From the NCBI GenBank assembly GCA_016217775.1, contig JACRGG010000110.1:1-11049 (forward strand): a DNA stretch of 11,049 nt. The letters are read 5' to 3'. The notes under the pieces were generated by a model. That model made no database searches and was not told the DNA's origin. It saw nothing but the letters and a program-made list of their open reading frames with translations. Shown here piece after piece: positions 1 through 4,723 of the stretch. The position numbers and the translations under genes were made by a program. The DNA is from Microcaldota archaeon. GTDB lineage: Archaea; Micrarchaeota; Micrarchaeia; Norongarragalinales; UBA97. Position 1 is the stretch's first letter; each line of letters starts with the position of its first letter.

Positions 1-128
1 GAAGCCAATCCGAACAAGGAGCGCAAACAACTTCAGTGCTAATGAGCTTCTTCCAAACCGCGCGACTACGAGAAGAAAACTTCACGCAATTTATGCAAGA
101 AATAACACAAAACCGCCTACAAAACTAA
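1..128 (+). CDS. C-terminal fragment of an IS66-type transposase (5' end outside window)
   Basis: An open frame runs from position 3 to a TAA stop at 126-128 and encodes 41 residues beginning SQSEQGAQTTSVLMS. The pattern S-x-S-E-x-G-A followed by a V-L-M-S helix, a T-x-R turn and a short F-x-x-F-M tail is what I recall from the end of IS66-family (TnpC-like) transposases, where 'GSxSExGA...AVLxS...T' follows the catalytic region. This is recognised from memory, not by a search. The fragment is too short to judge whether the element is intact. Codon use is A-rich (glutamine is CAA throughout), unlike most genes further right. It converges on the minus-strand gene at 133-819 with only 4 bases between the stop codons, so the right end of the element, if preserved, must lie close to or inside that gene's 3' end. 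Alternative: an unrelated C-terminus in a chance frame. Confidence 0.5.
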   Translation, partial: SQSEQGAQTTSVLMSFFQTARLREENFTQFMQEITQNRLQN

Positions 129-132
129 ACCG

Positions 133-819
133 TTACGTTTTCTTCAATCCATCCGCGTGCTCCGAGAACTGCGCGCGCGTCATTGCCGGGCCCAGGTACG
201 CGTAAGTGACCCAAGCGTACTTTTCGTAAAACGATTTTACCGCGCTATCGTCGCCCTTGTTGATTAATTCCAGCAGTTCTTCGTTTAGCTTCTCGCTGAT
301 TCCCGCCTCGGTTGGCGTTACAAGCAACTGGTTCGCCTTTGCGCTTTGCTTTGCGTCCGCAATCCTCGAGTTCACGATTTGCGCCAAGTAATTCGAGAGA
401 AGCTGGTTTTTCATCTCAAGCACGTTCCACACCTGCCCGGAGTTGTGCGAGGCCTGCATCGCGTCCTTGAACTTGGCGTACTTTTGCGCTAGCTGGGCAT
501 TCGATAGTTTTGAAAAGCTTTTCCCGATAAGCAGCTCGTCTTGGAGCTTGAGGAAGGCGTTACCTGTGTCGCGGATGTTCTTGTTGATTCCATCCGCGTT
601 GGAGGGGTTTTTCAAAACCCATTCGAACAAGGCCTTGTCAATCACGTTCCACTCGCTTGCGTCAAAGTAAGTTCTCTGGTCTAACGCCTTGAACTCGGCG
701 ACTACCTTGGAGAACGTGACTCCAGTCAGTTCGTGCAAGTGCTTGGTGTACTCCGGGAATTGGTCGGCGACCACGAAGTAGCCCGTCTGCGCGACTTCCC
801 ACATCAACTCAAAAGCCAT
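133..819 (-). CDS. Hypothetical 228-aa protein resembling the N-terminal domain of PEP-utilising-enzyme-like proteins, possibly truncated
   Basis: The product is soluble, largely helical and has no signal peptide or membrane segment. I see no catalytic motif. Its layout resembles the helical N-terminal region of archaeal and candidate-phylum proteins annotated as PEP-utilising or PEP synthase-like: a 'F-S-K-L-S-N-A-Q-L' helix near residues 102-110, an 'LLVTPT' turn near 165-170 and a closing 'YEKYAWVTYAYLGPAMT' block near 199-215 with its K-Y-x-W...Y-x-G pattern. In those proteins the block is usually followed by a swivelling phosphohistidine domain, which is absent: the frame stops about 15 residues later. 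The ATG at 817-819 is supported by a Shine-Dalgarno-like GGTGA at 827-831, 7 bases upstream. The stop codon is 4 bases from the end of the transposase fragment, which suggests loss of the 3' part by insertion. Family assignment is from memory and modest; the truncation is inference. Confidence 0.6.
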   Translation of the reverse strand: MAFELMWEVAQTGYFVVADQFPEYTKHLHELTGVTFSKVVAEFKALDQRTYFDASEWNVIDKALFEWVLKNPSNADGINKNIRDTGNAFLKLQDELLIGKSFSKLSNAQLAQKYAKFKDAMQASHNSGQVWNVLEMKNQLLSNYLAQIVNSRIADAKQSAKANQLLVTPTEAGISEKLNEELLELINKGDDSAVKSFYEKYAWVTYAYLGPAMTRAQFSEHADGLKKT

Positions 820-826
820 TTCTTAT

Positions 827-831
827 TCACC
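827..831 (-). promoter_or_regulatory. Ribosome binding site of the 228-aa gene
   Basis: Read on the minus strand this is GGTGA, complementary to the conserved archaeal 16S rRNA 3' end, with a 7-base spacer to the ATG at 817-819. It fixes the start of the 228-aa gene. An AT-rich stretch (TACAATA on the minus strand near 836-845) lies further upstream and could be promoter. Confidence 0.5.
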
Positions 832-973
832 GCGATATTGTATCCTGAAAATAGGTTTTATTGGTTTTAATTTATGCACTAGGGTTTTTGTGTGAAAAAA
901 CATTATTAACCCTAACCTCCCTTTTTAAATTCCGTTTTTGGGGACGGAGAGAATGGCTTTGTGCAAATGAGTA

Positions 974-992
974 AGCGGGTGTTTTCCCCGCT
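974..992. other. Small stem-loop 3' of the PIN toxin gene
   Basis: AGCGGG (974-979) pairs perfectly with CCCGCT (987-992) around a 7-base loop. It lies 5 bases beyond the stop codon of the PIN-domain gene. There is no long T-run on either side, so a terminator or mRNA-end role is only a suggestion. The rest of the gene-free stretch 820-996 is AT-rich and shows nothing else I can support. Confidence 0.3.
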
Positions 993-996
993 GGAT

Positions 997-1407
997 TTAA
1001 TGTGATTGCCTGATTTTTCTCGCGAATTCTTCTGGCGGAATTATCTTGATTCCCCTAAACTCGAGAAGCTTAAGCAAGTGCTTGTCGCGGCTTACGATGA
1101 ATTGCGCTCCTCCCGCAGCGGCGGCTTCCAAAAACATTTTGTCGCTCGGATCGTCCCTGACTGCATTGATTTTTTCAACGGGTTCGACAAGTGTTGCGTG
1201 AAACGCGAGCGTGCGCCTTAAGTAATCGGCTGACTCGCGCCCGTAATCGAACTTGTCGGTTAAGACTCGCTCCAGCTCGTCGATGATTTCCAAAGAAATT
1301 ACGGGCTCTATTCCTCCCTTCCGCCAGCACTCGAGGATGAACCCGGCAGGGCCGTTTGGCCAAAGAATGCCGGCTATCAGCTGGTTCGTGTCTAAGACTA
1401 TTTTCAC
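997..1407 (-). CDS. PIN-domain ribonuclease toxin (COG1569-like, VapC-type)
   Basis: This 136-aa protein has the layout of a complete single PIN domain, a fold that forms Mg2+-dependent endoribonucleases. The acidic residues expected in the active site are visible: D6 in the opening strand 'VLDTN', E44 in 'IIDELERVL', D89 in 'RDDPSDKMFLEAA' and D108 in 'IVSRDKHLL'. The 'DPSDKMFLEAA...VSRDKHLL' arrangement matches the group described as 'putative toxin component, PIN family'. The start is GTG at 1405-1407, overlapping the TGA of the upstream antitoxin gene by 4 bases (GTGA), with a GGAG-like ribosome binding site just upstream inside the antitoxin's end. The overlap implies translational coupling. 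By analogy with known pairs it would cleave RNA when free of antitoxin; its RNA target cannot be read from the sequence. It ends at the expected length with no sign of decay. Confidence 0.88.
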   Translation of the reverse strand: MKIVLDTNQLIAGILWPNGPAGFILECWRKGGIEPVISLEIIDELERVLTDKFDYGRESADYLRRTLAFHATLVEPVEKINAVRDDPSDKMFLEAAAAGGAQFIVSRDKHLLKLLEFRGIKIIPPEEFARKIRQSH

Positions 1408-1661
1408 TTTCTCCGCCTTGATTTTGCAACCATCCTGCTAATGCCGCGCTCGCTGACTTTCTTCCTTCCGGCCTCGTGCCTAAGCGGGTTTAATGCAGTG
1501 TCCCACTGGTCCAAAGAGGGGATTTCCATCCGCTTTAGGACAATAGAGTCGTTAACCGGAAAGACGGCGAACTTGCTTCCAGCCTCCAAACCCATTTTCT
1601 CCCTTACCTGCAAAGGAATCACTACCTGCCCGCGCTCGGACAAAGTCGCTATCTGCGCCAT
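1404..1661 (-). CDS. AbrB/MazE (SpoVT-AbrB) family antitoxin of the PIN toxin
   Basis: From the ATG at 1659-1661 the product is 85 aa. Residues 2-46 form a swapped-hairpin AbrB DNA-binding domain: 'TLSERGQVVIPLQVREKMGL' is the typical signature (G-Q-V-V-I-P, R-x-x-x-G-L), followed by 'G-S-K-F-A-V' and 'IVLKR'. The last 40 residues, rich in Arg and Lys, would be the toxin-binding tail. A GTG 12 bases further upstream is in frame but lies inside the GAGGTG ribosome binding site at 1671-1676, so the ATG, 9 bases downstream of that site, is preferred. It is the first gene of the operon, as usual for antitoxins that repress their own promoter, and a perfect inverted repeat lies just upstream at 1687-1724. 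Role: neutralises the toxin and probably autoregulates. Confidence 0.88.
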   Translation of the reverse strand: MAQIATLSERGQVVIPLQVREKMGLEAGSKFAVFPVNDSIVLKRMEIPSLDQWDTALNPLRHEAGRKKVSERGISRMVAKSRRRK

Positions 1662-1670
1662 CAGCCAACA

Positions 1671-1676
1671 CACCTC
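1671..1676 (-). promoter_or_regulatory. Ribosome binding site deciding the antitoxin start
   Basis: GAGGTG on the minus strand, a strong match to the archaeal anti-Shine-Dalgarno, with a 9-base spacer to the ATG at 1659-1661. It shows that this operon mRNA has a leader and that the in-frame GTG overlapping this site is not the start. Confidence 0.6.
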
Positions 1677-1686
1677 GTAGTAAAAT

Positions 1687-1724
1687 CATACTAATAATAC
1701 TATTAATATCTTGCTATTAGTATG
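1687..1724. promoter_or_regulatory. Candidate operator/promoter of the antitoxin-toxin operon
   Basis: CATACTAATA (1687-1696) is repeated as a perfect inverted copy, TATTAGTATG (1715-1724), with an 18-bp AT-rich spacer. The spacer contains further related half-sites (ATACTATTA at about 1698-1706) and, on the minus strand, an ATATTAATAG stretch that could be the TATA box. It sits 26 bases upstream of the antitoxin ATG. AbrB-type antitoxins generally bind palindromes in their own promoters, so this is the likely autoregulatory site. The symmetry is seen directly; binding is inference. Confidence 0.6.
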
Positions 1725-1754
1725 AAAATACAACTGGAGTGTTTTTTTCAGCTG

Positions 1755-1801
1755 CCGTTGCAGGCATCCTGCCTTGCGCGGTATTTAAGCGGCTCGCAAC
1801 G
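1755..1801 (+). other. Inverted-repeat region with an orphan TATA-like box upstream of gatD
   Basis: CGTTGC (1755-1760) can pair with GCAACG (1796-1801), enclosing a small hairpin GCAGG-CAT-CCTGC (1760-1772). Inside it lies TATTTAAG (1782-1789), a good archaeal TATA-like sequence on the plus strand. If used, transcription would begin near 1810, giving gatD a leader of about 90 bases. A direct repeat CAGTTCCGCCT occurs at 1812-1822 and 1840-1850. I see no gene in 1725-1900 that I can support; an open frame from 1801 has no family resemblance. Confidence 0.3.
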
Positions 1802-1871
1802 TGCGTTCCGGCAGTTCCGCCTCTTTTTTCTTTGCCGTCCAGTTCCGCCTAATGCCGGTCCTTACAACACT

Positions 1872-1881
1872 TGTTTTTAAT
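1872..1881 (+). promoter_or_regulatory. Possible TATA box of gatD
   Basis: A TTTTTAAT stretch is centred about 25 bases upstream of the TTG at 1901, the spacing expected when transcription begins at or next to the start codon. It competes with the box at 1782-1789. No Shine-Dalgarno sequence is visible before 1901, which favours a leaderless start. Confidence 0.35.
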
Positions 1882-1900
1882 CCTTTGATTTATTACTTAA

Positions 1901-3262
1901 TTGCAAGTGGTTTTCTTGGATTTACCCGGTTATGGCGGCATTGTCAAGCAGGCTTTGGAAAAAGCGGGCGCGCAAGTCGGCTCGCAGATTCTAGTTAAAA
2001 CAAAGCAAGGCTCTTTCGAGGGGGTTTTACTGCCTAAAACCGCGTACAGCGCAAGCGGCCTTATAGTCCTAAAGCTTGACTCCGGCTATAATACTGCAAT
2101 AACGTTTTCTGCAGGCGATTCAATAGAAAAAATCGGGGGCGGGAGCAGGCTCGAATCAAGGCCGTCGATTGTTGTCAAGGCGCGAAAGGACTTGCCGAAA
2201 ATATCATTGGTTTCAACCGGGGGAACGATAGCCGCGCGCGTTGACTACCGCCTCGGCGGGGTGAAAACCGTTTTGACCCCGCAGGAAATTCTGGAGACGA
2301 CCCCCGAATTGTCGCAAATCGTTTCGCTGACTTCAATAAAATCCCCGTTTATAATGTGGTCTGAAAACTTTTCCCCCCAGCAGTGGATTAGGATGGCGAA
2401 GGAGTGTGTCAGTGAATTAAATTCGGGCGTTAACGGAGTAGTGCTAACGCAAGGCACGGACACGATTGGATACACTTCCGCAGCCCTGTCATTCATGATT
2501 AAGGACCAAAACAAGCCCGTTGTGGTGACGGGCGCGCAGAGAAGCCCTGATAGGGGGAGTTTCGACGGAAAACAAAACCTAATCTGCTCAAGCGTTTACG
2601 CCGCTAACTCTAACACGAGTGAAACCGTAGTCGCGTTTCACTCCTCGTCCAGCGACGGCTCGTGCGACGTGATGCGCGGCACTAAAGTACGGAAAATGCA
2701 TTCAACCCGCCGCGACGCATTCAAGTCCATTAACGACTCGCCAATAGCGCGGGTTTACCCAAGCGGGAAAATAGATTTCCTCCAAAAAACCAGCCAGTCT
2801 AAAAAAGAGGATTGCGTTCTTGATGCGGTTTTCGAGGAGAAAACCACGCTAGTCAAGGCTTATCCCGGCTCGAACCCGGAATTGATTGATTTTTTCGTGG
2901 ACAAGAAATACCGCGGAATCGTTGTCGAGGCAACCGCATTAGGCCAAGTGCCGACTCACACTTCGGACGAAAAGTTTTCTTGGAGCAATTCAATAAAGCG
3001 CGCGATTGATGATGGCGTAGTAGTCGCGTTTGCCACCCAATGCCTGTACGGGGTCGTCTCTCCGTACGTTTACGAGGGCGCGCGTGAAATGGATAAATTA
3101 GGCGTAGTGTACTGCTCCGATATGCTTTCGGAAACCGCGTTCGTAAAGCTAGGCTGGCTCTTGGGCCACAAGGGCTTTGACGAAAAGAAAGTAAGCGCGC
3201 TAATGAAGGAAAACCTTCGCGGGGAGTACAACCCGCGGCTTAAGGAAAGAGAGTTTGAGTAA
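1901..3262 (+). CDS. gatD: Glutamyl-tRNA(Gln) amidotransferase subunit D
   Basis: GatD is the glutaminase half of the archaeal GatDE amidotransferase. It releases ammonia from glutamine (or asparagine), which GatE uses to turn Glu-tRNA(Gln) into Gln-tRNA(Gln). The 453-aa product has the N-terminal GatD domain (about residues 1-90, with 'GYNTAI') followed by an L-asparaginase-type domain. Catalytic motifs are intact: 'STGGTI' (105-110), 'GTD' (185-187, the T-D pair), 'VTGAQRSPDRGSFDG' (209-223) and 'VRKMHSTRRDAF' (263-274), which carries the expected catalytic lysine K265. The C-terminal 'GIVVEATALGQVP' and 'VAFATQCLYGVV' also match the family. Length is normal. A stop codon directly precedes the TTG at 1901; the in-frame GTG at 1907 and TTG at 1916 are alternatives. 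Its partner gatE is not adjacent but starts about 1.5 kb downstream, beyond an inserted AbiE-like pair whose last gene converges on gatD with a 4-base gap. Confidence 0.95.
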   Translation: MQVVFLDLPGYGGIVKQALEKAGAQVGSQILVKTKQGSFEGVLLPKTAYSASGLIVLKLDSGYNTAITFSAGDSIEKIGGGSRLESRPSIVVKARKDLPKISLVSTGGTIAARVDYRLGGVKTVLTPQEILETTPELSQIVSLTSIKSPFIMWSENFSPQQWIRMAKECVSELNSGVNGVVLTQGTDTIGYTSAALSFMIKDQNKPVVVTGAQRSPDRGSFDGKQNLICSSVYAANSNTSETVVAFHSSSSDGSCDVMRGTKVRKMHSTRRDAFKSINDSPIARVYPSGKIDFLQKTSQSKKEDCVLDAVFEEKTTLVKAYPGSNPELIDFFVDKKYRGIVVEATALGQVPTHTSDEKFSWSNSIKRAIDDGVVVAFATQCLYGVVSPYVYEGAREMDKLGVVYCSDMLSETAFVKLGWLLGHKGFDEKKVSALMKENLRGEYNPRLKEREFE

Positions 3263-3266
3263 AATT

Positions 3267-3917
3267 CTAGTTGATTGCTTCCTTGATTTTCTTGTTCAGC
3301 AAATTGAGGTTTCTTTGCGTAGGCAGGGCGGCAAGCGCAAGGTTTTGCCCGTCGTTTCTCAATACTTGTAATCGCGTTTTGAGATGCGGCGAAAGCATTT
3401 GCCTAAGTTGTTTTAGTTCATCTTCGCTTGCCTTAAGCAGCAATGCTATAGCATCGCTTTTGTCTTTTGGCACGCTTCGGTTTGCTAGCGCGTGGAGCTT
3501 GAAGAAAAGCAGGTTGGAAATTGCCGGAATCATCACTTCGCCACTTGCGCCCGTCGTCCCGTAGCGTTTTAAGTAAACCCTCTGCGCGTCTTTGTACAAT
3601 TGGCTGAATTGCAGCTTGTTTTCCTCGCTTCCAATGTCTTCGCTTTGCTTATACAAGTCGAAGAAAATACCGTCTTTAAACAGCCGCGCTTCTTTTTGCG
3701 AGTAGCCCTCGCCTGCTAGAAAATCAACCAGCGGGTCAAACCTATCGTCGGCTACGACAAAGTCAACGTCGCGGCTGCCGGCGTACGGGTTGTAGTGGTA
3801 AACCGCCCAGCCGCCGAATACGAGGGGAATTTCTCCAATGCTGTTGGCGTAAAAAACAAAGCGCGCCATTTCCTTAAATGATTTTTCGCAGATTTGCCTT
3901 CCGTAAACCTCTGCCAT
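3267..3917 (-). CDS. Nucleotidyltransferase resembling AbiEii/MNT-type toxins
   Basis: This 216-aa protein has a polymerase-beta-type nucleotidyltransferase core. 'VFGGWAVYHYNPYAGSRDVDFVV' (33-55) contains the G-G...G-S-R-D-x-D pattern, with D50 and D52 as the metal-binding pair, and 'FFDLY' (85-89) supplies a likely third aspartate, D87. 'FFKLHALANR' followed by 'KDKSD' (151-155) recalls the K-x-x-D motif shared by AbiEii toxins and related transferases; AbiEii-family enzymes use NTPs to modify targets such as tRNA ends. The upstream winged-helix gene stops at the base before this ATG (TAAATG), so the two are surely co-transcribed. AbiEii proteins are often longer (near 300 aa), so this is a compact relative, not a sure AbiEii. 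It could also be a general substrate-modifying nucleotidyltransferase. The last 40 residues are helical and unassigned. Confidence 0.78.
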   Translation of the reverse strand: MAEVYGRQICEKSFKEMARFVFYANSIGEIPLVFGGWAVYHYNPYAGSRDVDFVVADDRFDPLVDFLAGEGYSQKEARLFKDGIFFDLYKQSEDIGSEENKLQFSQLYKDAQRVYLKRYGTTGASGEVMIPAISNLLFFKLHALANRSVPKDKSDAIALLLKASEDELKQLRQMLSPHLKTRLQVLRNDGQNLALAALPTQRNLNLLNKKIKEAIN

Positions 3918-4538
3918 TTATTTTCTCGCCTCAATCAGCTGCGCAAATCCGTGCTTTTCAGCCACTTGCTGCAATGCAGTCAGGCAAATGCCGCCAAAGC
4001 TGGCCAAGTCCGCATACAGCAAAAACGGGTTTACTATTTTCTCGTTGTTTACGCTTCTCTTGCCGTAGAAAACGAATTCATCCTCTGCCGGAATCAATAC
4101 GACTTTTGACTTGAGCTGCCCGACTTTACCCTCGACTAGCTTCATAGGCGCGGGTGGAACGAAATTTGGTTCCACAAAAACGGTGGTGAATCCGCTGCGC
4201 AAGTACCCGCAGTCAAGCCAGGCTCCGGACAATAGTGTGTGGCAGTGCTTGACTTTCTTTAAGATTCCCTCGTCTTTAGCAAAATACGCTTTTTTCAACG
4301 CAATTTCCCGCTGTCCACTCCAGTCGGCAAGAAGCTTTTGCGGGTACTCAAGCACTACTCTCGTGCGGTAAGGCCGCTTTACCGCCCCATTTGCAGACAG
4401 CCAATTCACTACCCTGCTGACCAGCCCCTTGCTTAGCTTCGTTTGCTCAACTATCTGCTTTTGGCTGACTAATTGTCCGGCGTGCAGCAGCAAAAACATT
4501 ACTATCCTCTGTGATTTTCCCTTAAATCCATTAACCAT
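3918..4538 (-). CDS. Winged-helix protein resembling AbiEi-family antitoxin/regulator
   Basis: This 206-aa protein has an N-terminal helix-turn-helix (about 8-65: 'LVSQKQIVEQTKLSKGLVSRVVNWL', then 'AVKRP' as the wing) and a C-terminal domain with 'EDEFVFYGK' and 'IVNPFLLYADLASFGGICLTALQQV' (168-192). The 'V-x-P-x-x-L-Y-x-D-L' block followed by a helix is what I associate with type IV AbiEi antitoxins and similar archaeal regulators. It is the first gene of a two-gene unit whose second gene encodes a nucleotidyltransferase, the standard AbiEi-AbiEii order. AbiEi proteins neutralise without direct toxin binding and repress their operon by binding inverted repeats; a perfect 22-bp palindrome lies just upstream. 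The ATG at 4536-4538 has no Shine-Dalgarno, but a TATA-like box is centred about 25 bases upstream, so the mRNA is probably leaderless. A free-standing regulator is the alternative. Confidence 0.72.
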   Translation of the reverse strand: MVNGFKGKSQRIVMFLLLHAGQLVSQKQIVEQTKLSKGLVSRVVNWLSANGAVKRPYRTRVVLEYPQKLLADWSGQREIALKKAYFAKDEGILKKVKHCHTLLSGAWLDCGYLRSGFTTVFVEPNFVPPAPMKLVEGKVGQLKSKVVLIPAEDEFVFYGKRSVNNEKIVNPFLLYADLASFGGICLTALQQVAEKHGFAQLIEARK

Positions 4539-4558
4539 ATGCAGTTAATGATTTTTAG

Positions 4559-4568
4559 TATTTAAATA
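4559..4568 (-). promoter_or_regulatory. TATA box of the AbiE-like operon
   Basis: The self-complementary TATTTAAATA is centred about 25 bases upstream of the ATG at 4536-4538. This spacing would place the transcription start at or next to the start codon, consistent with the missing ribosome binding site. Confidence 0.55.
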
Positions 4569-4588
4569 GTTTACTATATAGTAAACTA
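4567..4588. promoter_or_regulatory. Perfect 22-bp palindrome, candidate operator of the AbiE-like operon
   Basis: The half-site TAGTTTACTAT (4567-4577) is followed with no spacer by its exact inverted copy (4578-4588). The palindrome touches the upstream edge of the TATTTAAATA box, where the archaeal BRE (TFB recognition element) normally sits. A protein bound here would be expected to block TFB/TBP loading. The winged-helix product of the first gene is the obvious candidate. The symmetry is seen directly; the regulatory role is inference. The remainder of the intergenic region to gatE (4589-4723) is AT-rich with no gene. Confidence 0.65.
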
Positions 4589-4723
4589 AATATAAACAAA
4601 ACAAGCAAGGTAATGAACTTTTATGTGCCTTTGTTTACCCTAAAATGCAAGTCGTTCCGTCCGCGCTCTTTTAATTCTTTAATTCCCTCAATTCTTCCAT
4701 AATTGCGCTAGTACTTAACTAAA

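Noticed and set aside
971..977. GTAAGCG as a possible IS66 terminal-repeat end
   Set aside because: The seven-base match to the IS66 end consensus I remember has no matching inverted partner that I could find near 128-160, and no target duplication is visible. It is most likely chance.
1175..1429. 84-aa minus-strand frame overlapping the PIN toxin
   Set aside because: It is a frame-shifted, Arg-rich reading of the same DNA as the PIN domain, whose catalytic residues are all in the other frame.
1801..1998. 65-aa open frame overlapping the gatD start
   Set aside because: It has hydrophobic patches but no recognisable motif, and it runs into the start of gatD in another frame. The better explanation is the gatD leader.
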